Shown here piece by piece: positions 6,901 through 8,913 of a stretch of DNA of 8,913 nucleotides; position 1 is the stretch's first letter, and each line of letters starts with the position of its first letter. The notes below the pieces were generated by a model. It worked only from the letters and a program-made list of their open reading frames with translations, searched no databases and was not told where the DNA came from. Source of the stretch: an uncultured Bacillota bacterium (GTDB lineage: Bacteria > Bacillota > Clostridia > UBA1381). The translations under genes were made by a program, and so were the position numbers. The stretch lies in contig CASFSH010000231.1 of assembly GCA_949297205.1 (NCBI GenBank), positions 1 through 8,913 on the forward strand. Direction: 5' to 3'.

Positions 6901-6965
6901 TGTTGTTTTGTAAATTTGAATCTTTTGATACAGGTTCGCACATATGAAAAATTTACAATACAACA
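6901..6965 (+). promoter_or_regulatory. Long hairpin in the riboswitch expression platform
   Basis: TGTTGT-T-TTGTAAATTT (6901-6917) pairs with AAATTTACAA-T-ACAACA (6949-6965): 16 base pairs with one T-T mismatch, around a 31-nt loop. It starts directly after the P1 closing strand. It has no proper T run, so it is not itself a good terminator. Its position suits a P13-type element (the hairpin whose loop contacts the aptamer in many B12 riboswitches) or part of the switching structure. Confidence 0.65.
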
Positions 6966-7029
6966 GTTTTAACATATTCAAAATATAATTTATTTATATG
7001 TTAAATTGTGAAGTACACAGAAAAATGCT

Positions 7030-7061
7030 GCTGTGGTAATTTAGTATTACCACAGCTTTTT
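7030..7061 (+). terminator. Attenuator terminator before the SLH toroid gene
   Basis: GCTGTGGTAAT (7030-7040) pairs perfectly with ATTACCACAGC (7046-7056) around TTAGT, followed by five T. This 11-bp intrinsic terminator lies between the B12 aptamer and the ribosome binding site AAAGGA (7072-7077). Read-through is thus needed for the gene to be expressed. CACAG at 7016-7020 could pair with CTGTG at 7031-7035 and compete with the stem, a minimal anti-terminator candidate. Confidence 0.9.
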
Positions 7062-7085
7062 AATTATTTTGAAAGGATGATATAA

Positions 7086-8699
7086 ATGAAAAAGAAAATT
7101 TCCATACTACTTGTTTTGGTGATGGCATTTGTTGCGGCTGTGCCTGTTTTTGCAGATGAGCAGGATGTTTTACAGACTACCGCAAAATATATTTATGAAA
7201 ATACACCTGACCCGGTAATTTCTTCTATAGGCGGCGAATGGTCAATAATAGGGCTTGCACGAAGCGGATATAATGTAGACGGTGAATATTATGACAAATA
7301 CTATGAAAATGTAAAAAAATTTCTCAGAGAAAACGAAGGAGTGCTTCATGACAGAAAATATACGGAATATTCAAGAGTTGTAATAGCGTTATCCGCAATG
7401 GGAAAAGATCCCACCGACGTTGAAGGATATAATCTTTTGGAACCTTTGGGAGATTATGAAAAAACAGTATGGCAGGGAATAAACGGACCCATATGGGCAC
7501 TTATAGCTTTGGATTGTGCAGATTATGAAATGCCGGAAAATTCACAGGCAAACATACAGGCAACACGGGATATGTACATAGAAAAAATTTTATTGTCACA
7601 AAATGATGACGGCGGATGGTCTCTTGCAGAAGGAAGTATATCTGAGGCAGATATTACTGCAATGGCTCTTACCGCACTTTCCGAATATATTGACAGAGAA
7701 GAAGTTTCCAATGCAATTAATAAAGGTCTTTCATACCTTTCCGAAACGCAAAAGGATGACGGCGGATATTCCAGTATGGAGAGTAATAATGCCGAAAGCT
7801 GTGCACAGGTTATTATCGCACTGTGTGAACTGGGTATTTCTGTTGAGGATGAGGGATTTATTAAAAACGGAAACACGCTTGAAGATAATTTAATGTCTTT
7901 TTATCTTGGAAACGGAGAATTCAGACATATGACAGAAGGTGATGACTCTAACAGAATGGCAACCGAACAGGCACTTTGTGCTTTGGCGGCAATTGAGAGA
8001 AATGATAATAATAAAACATCATTTTATGATATGAGTGATGTGGAAAAGAATATTTCGGAAGATGCCAAAGATGATGCACCGGGACTGTCTTTAAAAAATG
8101 ACGCAGTAAAGGTACAGCCTGTTGTCAATCCGGGAAAGACTTTTACCGATATACAGACAAACAGCGAAAAAGATAAAATTGAAGCACTTGCAGAAAGAGG
8201 TATAATTAACGGCAAAGATGAAAATTATTTTGAGCCTGACAGCTCAATGACAAGAGCGGAATTTACCACTATTGTTGTAAAAAGTCTGGGACTTGATACT
8301 GTAAGCAACAAAATTTTTGATGATGTATCAGAAAATGATTGGTATTTTGATTTTGTATCCACCGCATATGAATATAAAATAGTAAACGGTATCAGTGAAA
8401 AGGAATTTAATCCCGGCGGAACAATTACAAGAGAAGAAGCTGCTGTAATGGTACAAAGAGCGGCAAATTTATGCGGAATAATAAAAGAATATGATGATTT
8501 TGCAATAAGAAACATACTTGCAGCATTTGTTGACTATGTGGAAATAAGTGATTGGGCAAGAGAAGCATATGCTTTTTGCTTTGATAACAATATTTTATCA
8601 GATGAAGATATTGAAATTTTACCTAAAATACCTGTAAAAAGATACGAAATTGCAGCTATGATTTACAATATGCTGTATTCTGCGGAACTTATACAGTAA
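7086..8699 (+). CDS. Secreted SLH-anchored six-repeat alpha/alpha-toroid protein, B12-regulated
   Basis: The protein has 537 residues with AAAGGA 8 nt before the ATG. Residues 1-23 form a signal peptide (MKKK, a hydrophobic core, VFA|DEQ). Residues about 28-305 contain six helical-hairpin repeats of the prenyltransferase/terpene-cyclase toroid type, each ending in an ALxALG-like inner helix (about 53-61, 98-106, 136-143, 191-199, 240-250, 293-302). QNDDGGW (172-178) and QKDDGGY (222-228) are the classic turn. Catalytic residues of prenyltransferases or cyclases are not evident. After an acidic linker (306-350) come three SLH domains (about 353-403, 411-462, 481-533) with MTRAEF, ITREEA and a weak VKRYEI, which bind pyruvylated cell-wall polysaccharide. 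The B12 riboswitch and attenuator upstream imply expression when cobalamin is low. Intrinsic factor and transcobalamin use a six-repeat toroid to hold B12, so a surface cobalamin-binding role is the best guess (inference). Confidence 0.93.
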   Translation: MKKKISILLVLVMAFVAAVPVFADEQDVLQTTAKYIYENTPDPVISSIGGEWSIIGLARSGYNVDGEYYDKYYENVKKFLRENEGVLHDRKYTEYSRVVIALSAMGKDPTDVEGYNLLEPLGDYEKTVWQGINGPIWALIALDCADYEMPENSQANIQATRDMYIEKILLSQNDDGGWSLAEGSISEADITAMALTALSEYIDREEVSNAINKGLSYLSETQKDDGGYSSMESNNAESCAQVIIALCELGISVEDEGFIKNGNTLEDNLMSFYLGNGEFRHMTEGDDSNRMATEQALCALAAIERNDNNKTSFYDMSDVEKNISEDAKDDAPGLSLKNDAVKVQPVVNPGKTFTDIQTNSEKDKIEALAERGIINGKDENYFEPDSSMTRAEFTTIVVKSLGLDTVSNKIFDDVSENDWYFDFVSTAYEYKIVNGISEKEFNPGGTITREEAAVMVQRAANLCGIIKEYDDFAIRNILAAFVDYVEISDWAREAYAFCFDNNILSDEDIEILPKIPVKRYEIAAMIYNMLYSAELIQ

Positions 8700-8746
8700 C
8701 GTATCGTTATTATATGTGATATAAACAGATAAAATGTTGTGAGTTC

Positions 8747-8913
8747 GTGTCGGCATATGGCTGCGGAATGGAGTGTAACGTGAAAAATAAGCTTTGCATC
8801 TCACCTTTTTTCGTGACTCGGAGTATACACATACGCCGTCGTCACTCAAAACGGCAATCTGCTTGCTTCTTTTACACGTTAGGATTTGTGCCGCCGCATT
8901 GGCGGCGGAATGG
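8747..8913. repeat. Structured repeat: inverted repeat with nested hairpin between two direct repeats
   Basis: Two related copies of a roughly 25-nt sequence, both starting GTG and ending GCGGAATGG, lie at 8747-8771 and 8888-8913. Between them are 17-nt inverted arms beginning TAACGTG (8776-8792) and ending CACGTTA (8865-8881), matching at 15 of 17 positions. Inside these is a nested hairpin (8813-8845) pairing GTGAC with GTCAC, CGG with CCG and GTAT with ATAC. The second direct repeat has its own GCCGCC/GGCGGC stem (8890-8906). The GC content is clearly higher than in the neighbouring genes. This looks like a small dispersed or MITE-like palindromic element, or a structured RNA. It is cut by the window end. 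No terminator of the normal kind was seen between the SLH gene and this repeat. Confidence 0.55.

Noticed and set aside
7523..7876. Minus-strand Ser-rich open frame of 117 codons inside the toroid gene
   Set aside because: It is a shadow of the toroid repeats on the other strand and has no ribosome binding site.
8619..8849. Minus-strand open frame of 76 codons at the end of the SLH gene
   Set aside because: It overlaps the third SLH domain in antisense and the structured repeat, with no start signal and no family resemblance.
8768..8913. Plus-strand open frame starting MECNVKNK and running off the window
   Set aside because: It lies entirely inside the palindromic repeat, has no ribosome binding site, and its Arg/His-rich translation follows from the stems. 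A coding role cannot be excluded without the downstream sequence.
1..8913. CRISPR array or rRNA
   Set aside because: No regularly spaced identical repeats and no rRNA-like conserved segments were found on either strand.

Overview
The window looks like an AT-rich, low-GC Gram-positive anaerobe of the Clostridia type. The evidence is strong AGGA-type ribosome binding sites, sigma-A-like promoters with 17-nt spacers, intrinsic terminators, a protein with S-layer homology (SLH) domains, and Firmicutes-style gene families. The organism itself cannot be named from the sequence.

Left edge (1-350): the C-terminal part of a tyrosine recombinase is followed 55 nt later by a copy of only the 3' end of a tRNA gene (Pro-like), which runs into an intrinsic terminator. 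This is the layout of one end of an integrative element inserted in a tRNA gene. The element lies to the left and ordinary chromosome starts around 315-350.

Minus-strand pair (395-2457): a NagD/AraL-type HAD phosphatase and a glycerol-1-phosphate dehydrogenase (AraM/EgsA type). Their stop and start codons overlap by one base, so they are probably one translationally coupled operon. A 280-nt AT-rich divergent region separates them from the plus-strand genes.

Plus-strand genes (2738-6539): an MgtC/SapB-family membrane protein with its own promoter and terminator, a GNAT acetyltransferase with a long C-terminal half, and a cytoplasmic GH78-type alpha-L-rhamnosidase-like enzyme. The rhamnosidase is preceded by a perfect 18-bp palindrome that overlaps a possible -10 box.

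Right part (6540-8913): the most interesting unit. An extended -10 promoter leads into a clear cobalamin (B12) riboswitch, a long hairpin and a strong intrinsic terminator. The terminator sits just before the ribosome binding site of a secreted protein. That protein has a signal peptide, six alpha-hairpin repeats of the prenyltransferase/terpene-cyclase toroid type, and three SLH domains. Six-repeat toroids are the fold of the B12-binding alpha domain of intrinsic factor and transcobalamin. Together with B12 control, this suggests a cell-wall-anchored cobalamin-capturing protein made when B12 is scarce (inference). The last 170 nt hold a highly structured repeat: an imperfect inverted repeat with a nested hairpin, flanked by two related roughly 25-nt direct repeats. 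It is cut by the window end.
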